Of a stretch of DNA of 64,000 nucleotides, positions 48,210 through 58,462 are shown piece after piece. A model generated the notes under the pieces. It saw nothing but the letters and a program-made list of their open reading frames with translations. It was not told the origin of the DNA and ran no database searches. The first letter of the stretch is position 1. The number at the start of each line of letters is the position of its first letter. The translations under genes and the position numbers were made by a program. Origin of the DNA: Hemerocallis citrina (taxonomy: Eukaryota > Streptophyta > Magnoliopsida > Asparagales > Asphodelaceae); the NCBI GenBank assembly GCA_017893485.1, contig CM030364.1:247803122-247867121 (forward strand). Direction: 5' to 3'.

Positions 48210-48570
48210 GAGAGAATCCAATGTCACAGGAGAAGACGAACGACTTGACTGATGAAGACAGGGTATCCAATGCCACAGGAGAAGACGAACGACTTGACTG
48301 ATGAAGACAGGGTATCCAATGCCACAGGAGAAGACAAACGACTTGACTGATGAAGACAGGGTATCCAATGCCACAGGAGAAGACAAACGACTAGACTGAT
48401 GAAGACAGGGTATCCAATGCCACAGGAGAAGTCAAACGACTTGACTGATGAAGACAGGGTATCCAATGCCACAGGAGAAGACAAATGACTTGACTGATGA
48501 AGACAGGGTATCCAATGCCACAGGAAAAGACAAACGACTTGACTTATGAAGACAGGGTATCCAATGCCAA
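48210..48570. repeat. 7 x 49-bp tandem repeat between the divergent Harbinger genes
   Basis: Unit: GATGAAGACAGGGTATCCAA then TGCCACAGGAGAAGACAAACGACTTGACT in order. Copies are nearly identical, so the array is recent. It lies between the two start codons (48105 and 48704), in the expected bidirectional promoter. Confidence 0.93.
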
Positions 48571-48703
48571 TTAATGCATTTACAGAGAATCCAATGCTGG
48601 TTATGTAACTCAATATCTATATAAGCAACATATAACCATGAATACTACATCCTTCATCCATAATCTATTCATATAAGACGACCAAATCCAACATTCTCTA
48701 ACA

Positions 48704-50092
48704 ATGAGCTTTAGAGAAGGGTCATCTTATCTACCATCTTCCAATTTTGACGATGAACAAATACCTCTTTCACCAACATCAGCCAATCTTCTGATTCCAT
48801 CGGCGACAGAATGGGAGGAGAAAATGAAAGAATGGGAAGCGGAAGAAGCATTATTAGCTCGTTTATATGCATCTAACAAGGCCATCATGAGTGAATACCT
48901 TGTCGATGATGATGAACCAGCACATCGAGGATCAATTCTGGGCCACATTGTGATCAACCGTGAAAGAGAAGATGGGAATTCTCGTCTATGGAATGATTAT
49001 TTTTCTGAGAATCCTACATATGGAGAAAATTTATTTCGTAGAAGATTCCGGATGCAGAGAAGTCTATTTCTTCGTATTGTCGATGCGGTAAAAGATCATG
49101 ATACCTTCTTCGTACAAAAGAGAGATGGTATCGGAAAGCTTGGATTATCCACTTTGCAGAAGGTCACGGCAGCATTTCGAATGTTGGCATATGGATCAGC
49201 AGCGGATTGTACCGATGAATATATAAGAATTGGTGAGTCTACTGCAATTTTATGTTTAAAGAAATTTTGCAGGGCAATTGTAGAGGTTTACGGAGATGAA
49301 TACTTAAGAACACCCAATGCCAATGATGTTGCAAGATTATTACAGAAGGGTGAAGAACGAGGTTTTCCAGGAATGTTGCGAAGTCTTGATTGTATGCATT
49401 GGGCATGGAAAAACTGTCCAACGGCTTGGGCGGGACAATACTCGGGTCGTCATGGTAGTCCAACTATCATTCTTGAGGCAGTGGCTTCTTATGACTTATG
49501 GATATGGCATGCATATTTTGGACTACCGGGCTCGAACAATGACATCAATGTGTTGCAAGCGTCAAATCTATTCGCTAACCTAACTCAAGGTATTACTCCT
49601 CCTGCTAATTATACAATTCAAGGTAAAGAATATGTTGTCGGTTACTATTTAGCCGATGGCATATACCCCAAATGGTCAACCCTTGTACAAACTATTTCCC
49701 AACCCCAAGGTCCAAAGAAACAATATTTCGCAATGATGCAAGAATCATGCCGAAAAGACGTGGAGCGTGTATTTGGAGTCCTTCAAGCACGATTTGTCAT
49801 CATCAAAGGACCATCACATTTTTGGAATAAAAGTGTACTACATGACATCATGTCTGCGTGTGTTATACTGCACAATATGATCGTCGAGAATGAACGCGAT
49901 GACTCTGAAAGACTAGTTTTGTCTACTCCTGCAATTATTCAGAATACTCAAGAGATTGATGTCAACGAAGCTGAGCAATTCCAACGATTTCTTGCTCGAC
50001 ACAAGCAACTCAAAGACAAAAATGCTCATATTGCACTTAGAAATGCACTGATAGAGCATTTGTGGGCAAGACAAGGCAATGAAATGGATTAA
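48704..50092 (+). CDS. PIF/Harbinger DDE transposase
   Basis: Single open frame of 462 residues from ATG 48704, the usual length for plant Harbinger transposases. An HTH-like region spans ~145-190 (KLGLSTLQKVTAAFRMLAYG). The DDE domain follows: Asp229 in MLRSLDCMHW, Asp280 in PGSNNDINVL and Glu354 in RKDVERVFGVLQARF, with YYLADGIYP and ACVILHNMIVEN also characteristic of the plant transposon/DDE_4 family. It cuts and pastes the element, normally at TWA targets, with help from the ORF1 protein. No frameshift, stop or missing catalytic residue seen. Domesticated relatives exist, but terminal repeats and the partner ORF favour a transposon gene. Confidence 0.93.
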   Translation: MSFREGSSYLPSSNFDDEQIPLSPTSANLLIPSATEWEEKMKEWEAEEALLARLYASNKAIMSEYLVDDDEPAHRGSILGHIVINREREDGNSRLWNDYFSENPTYGENLFRRRFRMQRSLFLRIVDAVKDHDTFFVQKRDGIGKLGLSTLQKVTAAFRMLAYGSAADCTDEYIRIGESTAILCLKKFCRAIVEVYGDEYLRTPNANDVARLLQKGEERGFPGMLRSLDCMHWAWKNCPTAWAGQYSGRHGSPTIILEAVASYDLWIWHAYFGLPGSNNDINVLQASNLFANLTQGITPPANYTIQGKEYVVGYYLADGIYPKWSTLVQTISQPQGPKKQYFAMMQESCRKDVERVFGVLQARFVIIKGPSHFWNKSVLHDIMSACVILHNMIVENERDDSERLVLSTPAIIQNTQEIDVNEAEQFQRFLARHKQLKDKNAHIALRNALIEHLWARQGNEMD

Positions 50093-50660
50093 AAGTTGGG
50101 GATTATTAATGTTATAATTTTAATTTTTTTTTATTATTCAGTTCTATGTATTTCAATGTCCAACGTTTGTATTTTCAATTAATGATTCTATGTATTTGTC
50201 GTTTATCTATTTCCAATTAATGATCACATTGTATGAGTGGGTAGTCTTTTTAAAATATGTTAAGCTAATACAAAATAACTAAATAATCTTATCTATAAAT
50301 ATTGTATCAATTATTTTTTTCAAACAATAAAAAAATATTCAAAATTGGTCTCATTTTAAAGGTATCGTCGAGACATTTCCAACTGTACCAAAATAATAAA
50401 ATTTTGTTTAATATTTTATAAGATACATTCACGAAATATACAATACACATTTTAATTAAAGGATATGGAAGGAATTTTTAAAAAGATATTAAGGTAAAAA
50501 AGGATAAAATGGAAAATAAAAAAATTGAATAGTGTTTTGGAGATGGGATGAAAGGTCTCCAAATTTGGAGACGTTTTTCACCCATCTCCATTTTGGAGAT
50601 GGAGATAGAGCCCCGTTGGGGCTTCATTTCTTCAAAATGAAGCCCCATTGGAGTGTATCA
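50093..50660. other. Right non-coding end of the Harbinger element
   Basis: AT-rich, then from ~50530 a cluster of palindromes (GTCTCCAAATTTGGAGAC; CATCTCCATTTTGGAGATGG; GGGGCTTCATTTC with its complement) leading into the terminal repeat. No gene. Confidence 0.75.
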
Positions 50661-51109
50661 TTCTCTTTCCAAATGCTTAGCAAAACGCCACCATTTTGGA
50701 AGCATTCAAACACATGTTGTTACTAATAGTAAGAACAATAACTCTACGGTGTAAATTCAGACAGAAGCAGCCCCGTTAGCAATCAGAAAGAGATGAATAC
50801 TTTGTGGGGACTCTAGTCTGCTTTGTCTCCCTAGTTAGTACCCATTTGGTAGGCGCACTGAGTTCTGCAACTTATAGTAATCAAAGCAGTGCTGAGTGGG
50901 AACTCAGAAGAAGGTAGATATTACTACCCAAAGCATTAATGTGTTTTGGTGCATTATGAGGTAGTGCAAGTTCCTTGTCCTCCAAGTTACTTAATGCTTA
51001 TCCTGAACTTTAATTTCAAAGCTCTTAAACCAAAGCCCAGGCTTTTATCATAGCCTTGCTTCTTTTTTCTTTTCAAGGAACCATTATGGATGCTATGTGT
51101 TGTTGTGAT
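50661..51109. other. Unassigned sequence, no gene
   Basis: Ordinary-composition DNA between two transposons. No open frame of note, no TE ends recognised. Possibly a remnant of host intergenic or intron DNA. Confidence 0.4.
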
Positions 51110-51739
51110 TTGAAACTTTTACCAAAATGACCCACTTTTTGAAAGTATTTACCAAGCCGACCAACTTTAGAAAGTATTTATCAAAATGACCCACTCGCTA
51201 TCTCAGATAGCCAGTTTGACGAAAATAACCTCGCTGTCTGAGATAGTGAGTGTATGTTGCGTTGTTAAAACGTGAAGAAAATTTTCAAGTTTAGACTTGC
51301 TATCTCATATAGCGAGTTTGGTGAAAACAACATCGCTATCTGAGATAGCGAGTGTATATTGAGATGTTTCTCCATCACTTGGAGAAAAACTTGAAGAAAA
51401 ATACTAAGTTTAGACTCGCTATCTCAGATAGCGAGTGTGTTTATACCACACTCGCTAACTAAGACAGCGAATGTTGGGAAGTTTTTAAAGACTCGCTCGC
51501 TGTTTTGCTATTACACTATTGCATGTAATATTGTTGTTCAACTGTTATGACATGCAATAATAATAACTATAGCTGTTGTTTGGTAATAGCTGCAAAGCTT
51601 TACACTCTTCAATTGACTATATATTTGTTTCTTGCAACAGTGGTACGAACTTAATAAGTTGTATAATTAGCATTATTAGTTGCAGTTGAAAATGATAGGA
51701 TGAGGTAAGTAAGAACTAACCAAAAATACACTCAACTAA

Positions 51740-52905
51740 TTAGGGTGCGTTTGGCCTAGCTTTTTTTAAGCTTTAAAGCTATTTCAGAAGGAGAAGCTAG
51801 AAAGTAGAGCTTTGAAATTAAAAGCTGAAGCTATTTAGATAGTCAGCTTTTTTTCAACTTTAAAGCTACTTTTAAGTTAGAAGTTGTTTGGCATAAGATA
51901 TCAATTGTAAGCTACTTTTATACTTAATTTAAGTTTTTGAAGTACAAAATTTTGTAAGCTCAGAACAATCAGAGAGAGAGCGTGAAGTATCAAATTTTGT
52001 CAGCTCAGAACAATCAGAGATAGAGCATGAAGTATCAAATTTTGTAAGCTCAGAACTAACACAAACAGAGCACGAAGTATCAAATTTTGTCTTCTGAGAA
52101 CAAACAGAAACACATCATGAAGTATCAAAATTTGTTAGCTCAGAACAAACAGAAACACAGCATGAAGTATCAAATTTTGTAAGCTCAGAACAATCAGAGA
52201 CAGAGTATGAAGTATCAGATTTTGTAAGCTCAGAACTAACACAAACAGAGCATGAGGTATCAAATTTTGTCTTCTGAGAATAAACAGAAACACATCATGA
52301 AGTATCCAAATTTGGTAGCTCAGAACAAACAGAAACACAGCATGAAGTATCAAATTTTGTAAGCTCAGAATAAACAGAAACACAGCATGAAGTATCAAAG
52401 GAACAGATCTAAAAGTTCCAAATAAATCAATTTCAAGAAACAGATCTAAAAGGGGAAGGGGAAGGGGCAGGGGAAGGGCGGCGAGGTTCGACGACGGCGG
52501 CGGCGGTGGTTCGACGGCGGCGTGGTTCGATCCCGGTCAAGGAACAAATCTACATCATGCGTGGTTCGACGGCGGCGTGGTTCGACGGCGGCGGCAAGGT
52601 TCGACGACGGCGGCGGTGGTTCGACGGCAGAGTCAACTGTTCGGCGAGGGAATGGAGGAAGGGGAAGGGGAAGGGGAATTTTTTTGATCTTTAGTTTTGG
52701 GTGAAAAAAAGAGAACAGGTAGAAAAAGAAGAAAAGGAGAAGCCAGAAGTAGATTTGGAGGGCTTCTTTTGGAGCTCCTTTTCTTAATAAAAAATAAGCT
52801 ACTTCTACTTTTTTGGGCTTTTCAAAATATGTGTTTGGCCCAGCTTCTCCTTCTAAAGGAGAAGATAAGCTAATTTTAAGCTGGGCCAAACACTACCTAA
52901 AACAC
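51740..52905. mobile_element. MITE-like element with GTTTGGCC ends
   Basis: Left end GGGTGCGTTTGGCCTAGCTT and inverted right end GGTAGTGTTTGGCCCAGCTT, both continuing into AGCTT-rich and GAGAAG-rich sequence. It looks like a hAT- or Harbinger-type non-autonomous element; no clear target duplication (TTA/TAA at the two edges). The interior has a 45-bp minisatellite and a GC-rich GGCGGCG-repeat stretch (52480-52640), but no gene. Confidence 0.7.
51938..52400. repeat. About 10 x 45-bp minisatellite
   Basis: Unit GAAGTATCAAATTTTGTAAG plus CTCAGAACAAACAGAAACACAGCAT; starts at 51984, 52029, 52074, 52119 and so on. Because 45 is a multiple of three, the minus strand shows a repeating 15-residue hydrophobic frame that is unlikely to be a protein. 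Confidence 0.92.
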
Positions 52906-53771
52906 ACTATAAATCCATTCTATATTAACTCTACCTGAAATGCATACAACAGCACTCATTATCTGAGATAGCGAGTTCATTTGAACTATACTCGCTATCT
53001 CAGATAGCGAGTGTAGTTGTACTCAATTTCAGAATATTTTTGAACATGAAATGTATACAACTACACTCGCTATCTGAGATAATGAGTCTAGTTCAAATGA
53101 ACTCGCTATCTCAGATAGCGAGTGTTGTTGTACTCAATTTTCAGATAAATTTTGAACATGAAATATATACAACTACACTCGGTATCTGAGATAGCGAGTC
53201 TAGTTCAACAGAACTCGCTATCTCGGATAGCAAGTGTAGGTCTATACATTTGCATATTTACATTTTTTCTAAAAAAAAATAAGTACAACTATACTCGCTA
53301 TCTAAGATAGTAAGGTCAGTTGAACTAGACTCGCTATTTGAGATAGCGAGTGTATTTATATACATTTCAGGTAGAAATTGCATGTTTAAAATTTTTCTAA
53401 AAAATGAGTACAACTACACTCGCTATCTGAGATAGCAATGCTAGTTGAACTAAACTCGCTATCTGCGATAGCGAGTGTAATTATATACATTTCAGATAAA
53501 AATTGCATGTTCAATTTGGTATTTGAGATAGCGAGTTCATTTGAACTAGACTCGCTATTTCAGTCAATTTGGTAAATAGTTTCGAAAGTGGGTCTGTTTG
53601 GTAATACTTTCGAAAAGTGGGTCATTTTGGTAAAAAATTCTGTGATTTGTTACTTACCATCCACAATCGTTTGCTTGTTTGCCATTTTTTCTATTTTTTT
53701 TTACTGTAGTACACACAGACGTGAGCTATTTTGCCATTTTTTGGCAATTCGGATACAGGAGAAAGGGATAA

Positions 53772-54527
53772 ATAGCATTCGATATAGCAAAATGCATATT
53801 ATAGCTTATTTAATTATTATTTTAATTGATCGGACGAAACATGATGTTTCATGTTTCGTCCGAAGTTAAAAAATATTAAAAACCAAATAAAATAACCGGT
53901 TAAATGAATTTAAGCGTGGGAATCAACATCATGTTTCGTCTCAATCCAATTTTTTTTAAAAAATTAATTTTAAAAATTAATTTTCTAAATTTGTAATTTT
54001 TTTGCAATTATTTAAATTGATTTTGCAAATTTTTAAATTGTTTTTGCAAATATTTTTTACGAACTATTTTTTAAAATTGCTTTTGCAAATTATTTTTTGC
54101 AAAAAAAACTTCCTTCAAATCCGGACGAAACATGATGTTTCGTCCGGTTATTTTGATTTTTTGCAAATTATGTAAAATTTTTAATTGTTTTTTGCAAATT
54201 TTTTAATTGATTTTGCAAATTTTTAAATTGTTTTTGCAAATATTATTTACAAACTATTTTTTAAAATTATTTTTACAAATTTTTTTTGCAAAAAAAAAAC
54301 TTACTTAAAACCTGGACGAAACATCATGTTTCGTCAGGTTATTTTGATTTTTTTTTCTTCTTTGGGACGAAACATCATGTTTCGTCACGTATTTTTTTAT
54401 TAATAGTCTGTTTATTTTTTAACAAACTTATGTATTTTTTGTCATTCGACGACTGCAATGTTTCGTCGAATTGGATGAGTAAAATATGCATTTTGTCATT
54501 TTTTATATTGAACGACTGTGGATGCTC
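53772..54527. mobile_element. Palindrome-bearing MITE (TAA target)
   Basis: Right end, inverted, GAGCATCCACAGTCGTTCAA matches the MITE at 42649. The left end is decayed (ATAGCATTCG followed by a small deletion) but realigns at AAAATGCATATT. TAA flanks both sides (53769-53771, 54528-54530). The interior has repeated palindromes with half-site GACGAAACAT, including a 27-bp near-perfect one at 54121-54147. Non-coding; the T/A-rich TTTTTGCAAAT repeats lie between. Confidence 0.85.
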
Positions 54528-54530
54528 TAA

Positions 54531-54707
54531 GTGCTCAATTCCAGTAATAGACTTTGAATCAAGTTTGTGTGCATTCAAAGCTTTTAGATGTACTACATTT
54601 TACTATAAAGATGATTGATGATTGATGATTCAAGATATAGCTGCAAATACCTCACTCAATCAGTACATATGGATGAAGATGATTGATTCAAGTCTAGAAG
54701 AGTGTAA
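54531..54707. other. Unassigned spacer
   Basis: Short sequence between the MITE and the copia LTR. Nothing recognised. Confidence 0.4.
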
Positions 54708-55019
54708 TGTTAAGGATGCTTGTATCACATCAGTGATTTAGGTGCTAAATCCTGAGACAAGAGAAAGTTCTAACATAAAAACACAAGGAATAGCATTCAT
54801 AACAAATAAGTACGGAATATTGAAAACAAATTTGGAAGAAAAAGAATATATTTCTTATTCATATGTTTCTCTTCTGTATACATCTATGTATAAGAATTAT
54901 ATTCTTAGAGAAAAAGAAAGGAGATTGAGAGAAAATTGAGGAGATGAGAGATTTGGGAAATTTTTTTCCTATAGATTAGGAAATAAAATATACACATTAG
55001 CAATTACTATATTTCAACA
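54708..55019 (-). repeat. 3' LTR of the copia element (inferred)
   Basis: On the minus strand starts TGTTGAAATATAG right after a purine-rich AAAGTGAAG and would end near CCTTAACA; 312 bp. The RNase H stop codon overlaps its first bases. The far end is inferred from a TG...CA pair only, as no second LTR is available. Confidence 0.6.
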
Positions 55020-55565
55020 CTTCACTTTAGATATCTCAATGATTTTCTCATCCAATTTCTCCTTGATGAAGAATCTATCCACCTCTACATGTTTCGTCCT
55101 ATCATGTTGAACTGGATTGGCGGCAATATCACATGCTGCTTGACTGTCACAATACACCTTCATAGGTTCATTCGGACCATAGCCTAATTCCTGCAACAAG
55201 AGTTTCGGCCATAAAGTTTCTGCTATACTTAGAGCTACTCCGCGATACTCAGCCTCTGCACTAGAACGTGCAACAATATTTTGCTTCTTTCTTCTCCATG
55301 TAACTAAATTTCCTCCAACAAAGGTGATGTATCCTGAAGTGGAGCGTCTATCAATTATAGATCCTGCCCGATCAGCATCAGTACATGCCTCAACCTTCAA
55401 GTGACCATGTTTCGCAAATAGGACCCTTTTTCCTGGAGCAGACTTAATATATCTCAGAATTCTCATCACTGTATCCATGTGATGTTCCTGAGGTGCATGC
55501 ATAAACTGACTTACCGCACTTAAAGCATATGATAAATCTAGTCGTGTATGCGCAAGATACATCAT
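55014..55565 (-). pseudogene. copia RT C-terminus and RNase H
   Basis: 183-codon open segment in the frame of the RT segment before it, separated by TGA at 55566-55568 (a likely CGA Arg codon). Begins MYLAHTRLDLSYALSAVSQF; TDADRAGSIIDRRSTSGY is the RNase H start, SSAEAEYRGVALSIAETLW holds the catalytic Glu, and YCDSQAACDIAANPVQHDRTKHVEVD... the following Asp and His motifs. Ends at TGA overlapping the LTR. Confidence 0.92.
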
Positions 55566-56350
55566 TCATCCAACCAATCTCTGATATCTTTCCTTATCAC
55601 AAGGCACATGATCAGATTCGTTGTAAAGTTTCAGTCTTTCTTCTAACGGTGCACTAATCGGCTGACAAGCAGACATTCCAGTTTCCTTCAATAAATCAAG
55701 AACATACTTTCTTTGAGAAAGAAATATACCCTTTCTCGAGCGAGAAACTTCAATACCAAGGAAATATCTCAAAGAGCCAAGATCCTTCATTTCGAACTCT
55801 TGTGACAAGTAGCTCTTCAATGTCGTTCTCTTCTCAGGATCATTCCTAATTACTGTCATATCATCCACATATATAATGAGAGCAGTAATCTTACCTTCTT
55901 TCCTTTTCAAGAACATGGTATGATCTGAGTTACTCTGACATTATCCAAATGTCCTTATTGATTTTGCAAATCTCCCAAACCAAGCTTTTGGCAACTGCTT
56001 GAGACCATACATTGCGTTCTTCAACCGACACACTTTATTACTGTATTGGACTGGTCTGTTTGATCCGGTGGTAAATCCATATAAACTTCTTCTGTCAATT
56101 CCCTATGCAAAAAAGCATTCTTCACATCAAATTGCTCCAATGGCCACTCAAGATTTGCAGCATGTGACAGTAAAACTCGAACAGTGTTGAACTTTGCTAC
56201 ATGTGCAAATATTTCGTCATAATCGATTCCATAAGTTTGAGTATACCATTTGGCAACCAGCCTTGCTTTGTATCGCTCTATTGAACCATCAGACTTATAC
56301 TTCACTGTATAAATCCATCTGCATCCTACCGGTATCTTTCTTGCTGGCAA
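55566..56350 (-). pseudogene. copia reverse transcriptase
   Basis: The N-terminal half, 56350-56021, has [40 protein letters not shown] and [17 protein letters not shown] (first catalytic Asp). A frame change and TAA near 55930-56020 follow. The second half has ALIIYVDDMTVIRND (YVDD motif), FEMKDLGSLRYFLGIEV and KYVLDLLKETGM. In copia LVAK-W is normally followed by Gly; here a Tyr-Thr-Gln stretch suggests a point change. Dead. Confidence 0.92.
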
Positions 56351-56362
56351 TTCGACTATCTC

Positions 56363-57287
56363 TCAAGTCTCATTCTTCTTCAAGGACTTCATTTCTTCAT
56401 CCATAAATGCTTTCCACCTTGGATCGGTTAAGGCTTCCTGCACATTGTTAGGAATAGATACAATAGATAATTGATTCACAAATGACTTATTTGATTCAGA
56501 CAATCGGTGAGTGGATGCATAATGACTCATGGGATACTTAATATTACTAGTGGGATCAGGCTCATAAGTAGGTTTTGGGATTCCTCTAGTTGTACGATTT
56601 GGGAGTTCTCTTCTTGGAGCTTTAGACAGCGATGACGATTGGTTTTGGGGTTCTGACGGTGTTGGTGGCAGAGATGATTCTGACGGTGTTGGTGGTTGAG
56701 ATGGCTTATCTTCGTGGAGGTTCGACACTGATTGCAGTTCTTCGTGGAGATCTCTTTCTTCAACCAAATTTTCATTCGAGTGATCGTCACTACTTACATC
56801 CAAATTTTCACTCCTTATATCTGATTGTTCAATCTGAATGATAACCACTTTATCATAGGCAAGAGTTTGAACTTCACTTTGGTACTCCCCTTGAAGTTCA
56901 ACCTCAGAGGAAAAATACATCTCATCTTCATGGAACACATGATCCATAGTTACAAACATCCTTTGAGTTGGTGGGTGATAGCACCGATACCCTTTCTTAT
57001 CTTTTGCATATCCCACGAAAACACAACTGACAGCTCAAGGAGTTAACTTATTACGTTCATGTTGATGAAGATGAACAAATGCAACACACCCAAACATACG
57101 AGGCAGTAAGTTAATAATTTTTGGTGCATCCACAGCTTCAGTTAATGCTTGAAATGGTGTGAGAAAGTTTAGGATACTAGAGGAAACTCAGTTGATTAGG
57201 TATGCAGCAGAAGCAAGGGCTTCCCCCCAATAAATGAGTGGCATATTTTCATGGATAAGAGAAGCACGGACCACCTCGAGCAAGTGT
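56363..57287 (-). pseudogene. copia integrase C-terminal region and linker
   Basis: Open from 57016; before that the homology continues in the same frame through TGA at 57188-57190 and at 57035-57037, both fitting CGA Arg codons. Contains VGYAKDKKGYRCYHPPTQRMFVTMDHVFHED, the conserved C-terminal copia integrase block, then a Ser/Pro/Glu-rich linker (PPTPSESSLPPTPSEP) and DPRWKAFMDEEMKSLKKN at the RT border. It ends at TGA 56363-56365, where Trp is expected. Confidence 0.88.
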
Positions 57288-57743
57288 CTATTTTTTTCTT
57301 TCTGCAACCCCATTTTGTTGAGGTGTATACGAGCATGTAGTCTGGTGAACAATCACGTGTTCCACCAAACATTGTTGCAGATTCGAACTCAGGTACTCTC
57401 CGCCATTATCACTCCTAAGAACTTGAATCTGTGGTTTATACTGAGTCATAACATACTTGTGAAGTTTCTGAAACAAGCCATTAACTTCACTTTTCAACTT
57501 AATCAAACAAATCCAGGTCATACGAGTACATTTATCAATAAATATCACAAACCATTTGGCTCCTCCAAACGTAGTGTTTTTAGATGGATCCAAAACATCA
57601 GAATAAATAATCATAAAAGGAAGAGAGCTTCTACATGGATTTGGAGGAAAAGAGACACAGTGACCTTTTACGAGTTCACACACATCACACCAAAAGATAG
57701 AAATATCCATCTTCAAAAATAATCTTGAAAATAATTTCTTCAA
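57288..57743 (-). pseudogene. copia integrase core
   Basis: Contains the tail of the zinc finger (CDVCELVKGH), then YSDVLDPSKNTTFGGAKWFVIFIDK, with the catalytic Asp expected in SDV and RSDNGGEY, and TPQQNGVAERKK with the catalytic Glu, the hallmark end of copia integrase cores. The first segment before 57743 is in another frame. Confidence 0.9.
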
Positions 57744-58045
57744 ATAACCAAAAGAAGCATGCCGTAGATGTCGATGCCATAGCCAAATATCTGATTTCTT
57801 CTTCTAACCTTTGGGTACTTCCACACTTAGAGCTTGAGTCAACTTGCTTGAATTTTCAGATTCTAAATCCAAGTAATAGAGCTTCTCTTGTCTAACCCCA
57901 TAACCAATCGTCTTGCAAGTCCGAATATCCTTAAACACACAATGTGAAGGTCAAAAAACTACAATACAATGTAAGGCAGTAGTTATTTGAGTAACATATA
58001 ATAGATTAAAATTCAAGGATGACACAACTAGGGCATTATCTAAGG
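57744..58045 (-). pseudogene. copia GAG-pre-integrase region, decayed
   Basis: Between protease and integrase. Minus-strand reading gives broken pieces with stops and frame changes, including a HLRHASFGYLKKLFSRLF-like histidine-rich stretch near 57765-57720, which is the start of the integrase zinc finger. No continuous frame. Confidence 0.6.
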
Positions 58046-58462
58046 TTAGGTTGTTTGTGAGAGGTATGGAACCCTTGCCAGTAACAGTGGCAGGATCACC
58101 ATTGGCAGTGGACATAGTTGATTTGGTGGATGGTTAAAATTTTGGACTTGTCTACAATTAAAAGTCATATGGTCGGTAGCACCGGAATCAATTATCCATA
58201 CATTATTCATAACAGAGGCAAAAATATTAAAAACCTTACCATCATTACCTACAACAGCACGATCAACAACTCTAACTATGACAGTGGGTTGATTGCAAGT
58301 CTTCTTCCAAATATCCTTGCTATGATTGCAATTCTCCGGATAGCCGATGATCTTATAACAACGAGCTTTCGTGTGATCGATCTTGCCACAATGAGTACAC
58401 TTCTTTGATTCATACGATAGTTTTGGTCCCATGGTGAAAAGCAACACAACAAGCACAACCAA
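58046..58462 (-). pseudogene. copia gag zinc knuckle and protease
   Basis: Frame of 138 codons. CTHCGKIDHTKARC is a CCHC knuckle, followed by YKIIGYPEN as in many plant copia Gag proteins. About 60 residues later VWIIDSGATDHMT is the aspartic protease active site. Upstream gag is missing: similarity ends before 58534. Confidence 0.88.

Larger units (their letters stand above)
46391..50660. mobile_element. PIF/Harbinger DNA transposon, possibly autonomous
   Basis: Terminal sequences GGAGCATCTCCAATGGGG (left) and, inverted, GATACACTCCAATGGGG (right) enclose two divergent genes, the standard two-gene layout of plant PIF/Harbinger elements. Exact right end and 3-bp target duplication could not be fixed because the last ~10 bases of the two ends differ. 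Both terminal zones are rich in short inverted repeats. Unlike every other element here, both genes appear uninterrupted. Confidence 0.9.
51110..53650. mobile_element. Palindrome-array element with ~100-bp inverted ends
   Basis: Left end region TTTTACCAAAATGACCCAC... and right end region (inverted) TTTTTACCAAAATGACCCAC... share ~100 bp including a second AAAGTATTTACCAA-type segment. Between them are many copies of a 21-bp palindrome with half-site CTCGCTATCT (for example 51418-51432 region, 52978-53010, 53064-53125, 53230-53360, 53420-53480), spaced 20-100 bp apart. No coding. A MITE-like element at 51740-52905 splits it. Superfamily unknown; exact ends and target duplication not resolved. 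Confidence 0.7.

Noticed and set aside
48210..48570. CRISPR-like array (regular direct repeats)
   Set aside because: Repeats are contiguous, without unique spacers, inside a eukaryotic transposon.
48189..48613. Repetitive Ser/Leu-rich frames upstream of ORF1
   Set aside because: Translation of the 49-bp tandem repeats in the promoter region; ORF1 itself starts at 48105.
52135..52398. Hydrophobic 15-residue repeat protein on the minus strand
   Set aside because: Arises because the 45-bp minisatellite period is divisible by three; no start context or similarity.
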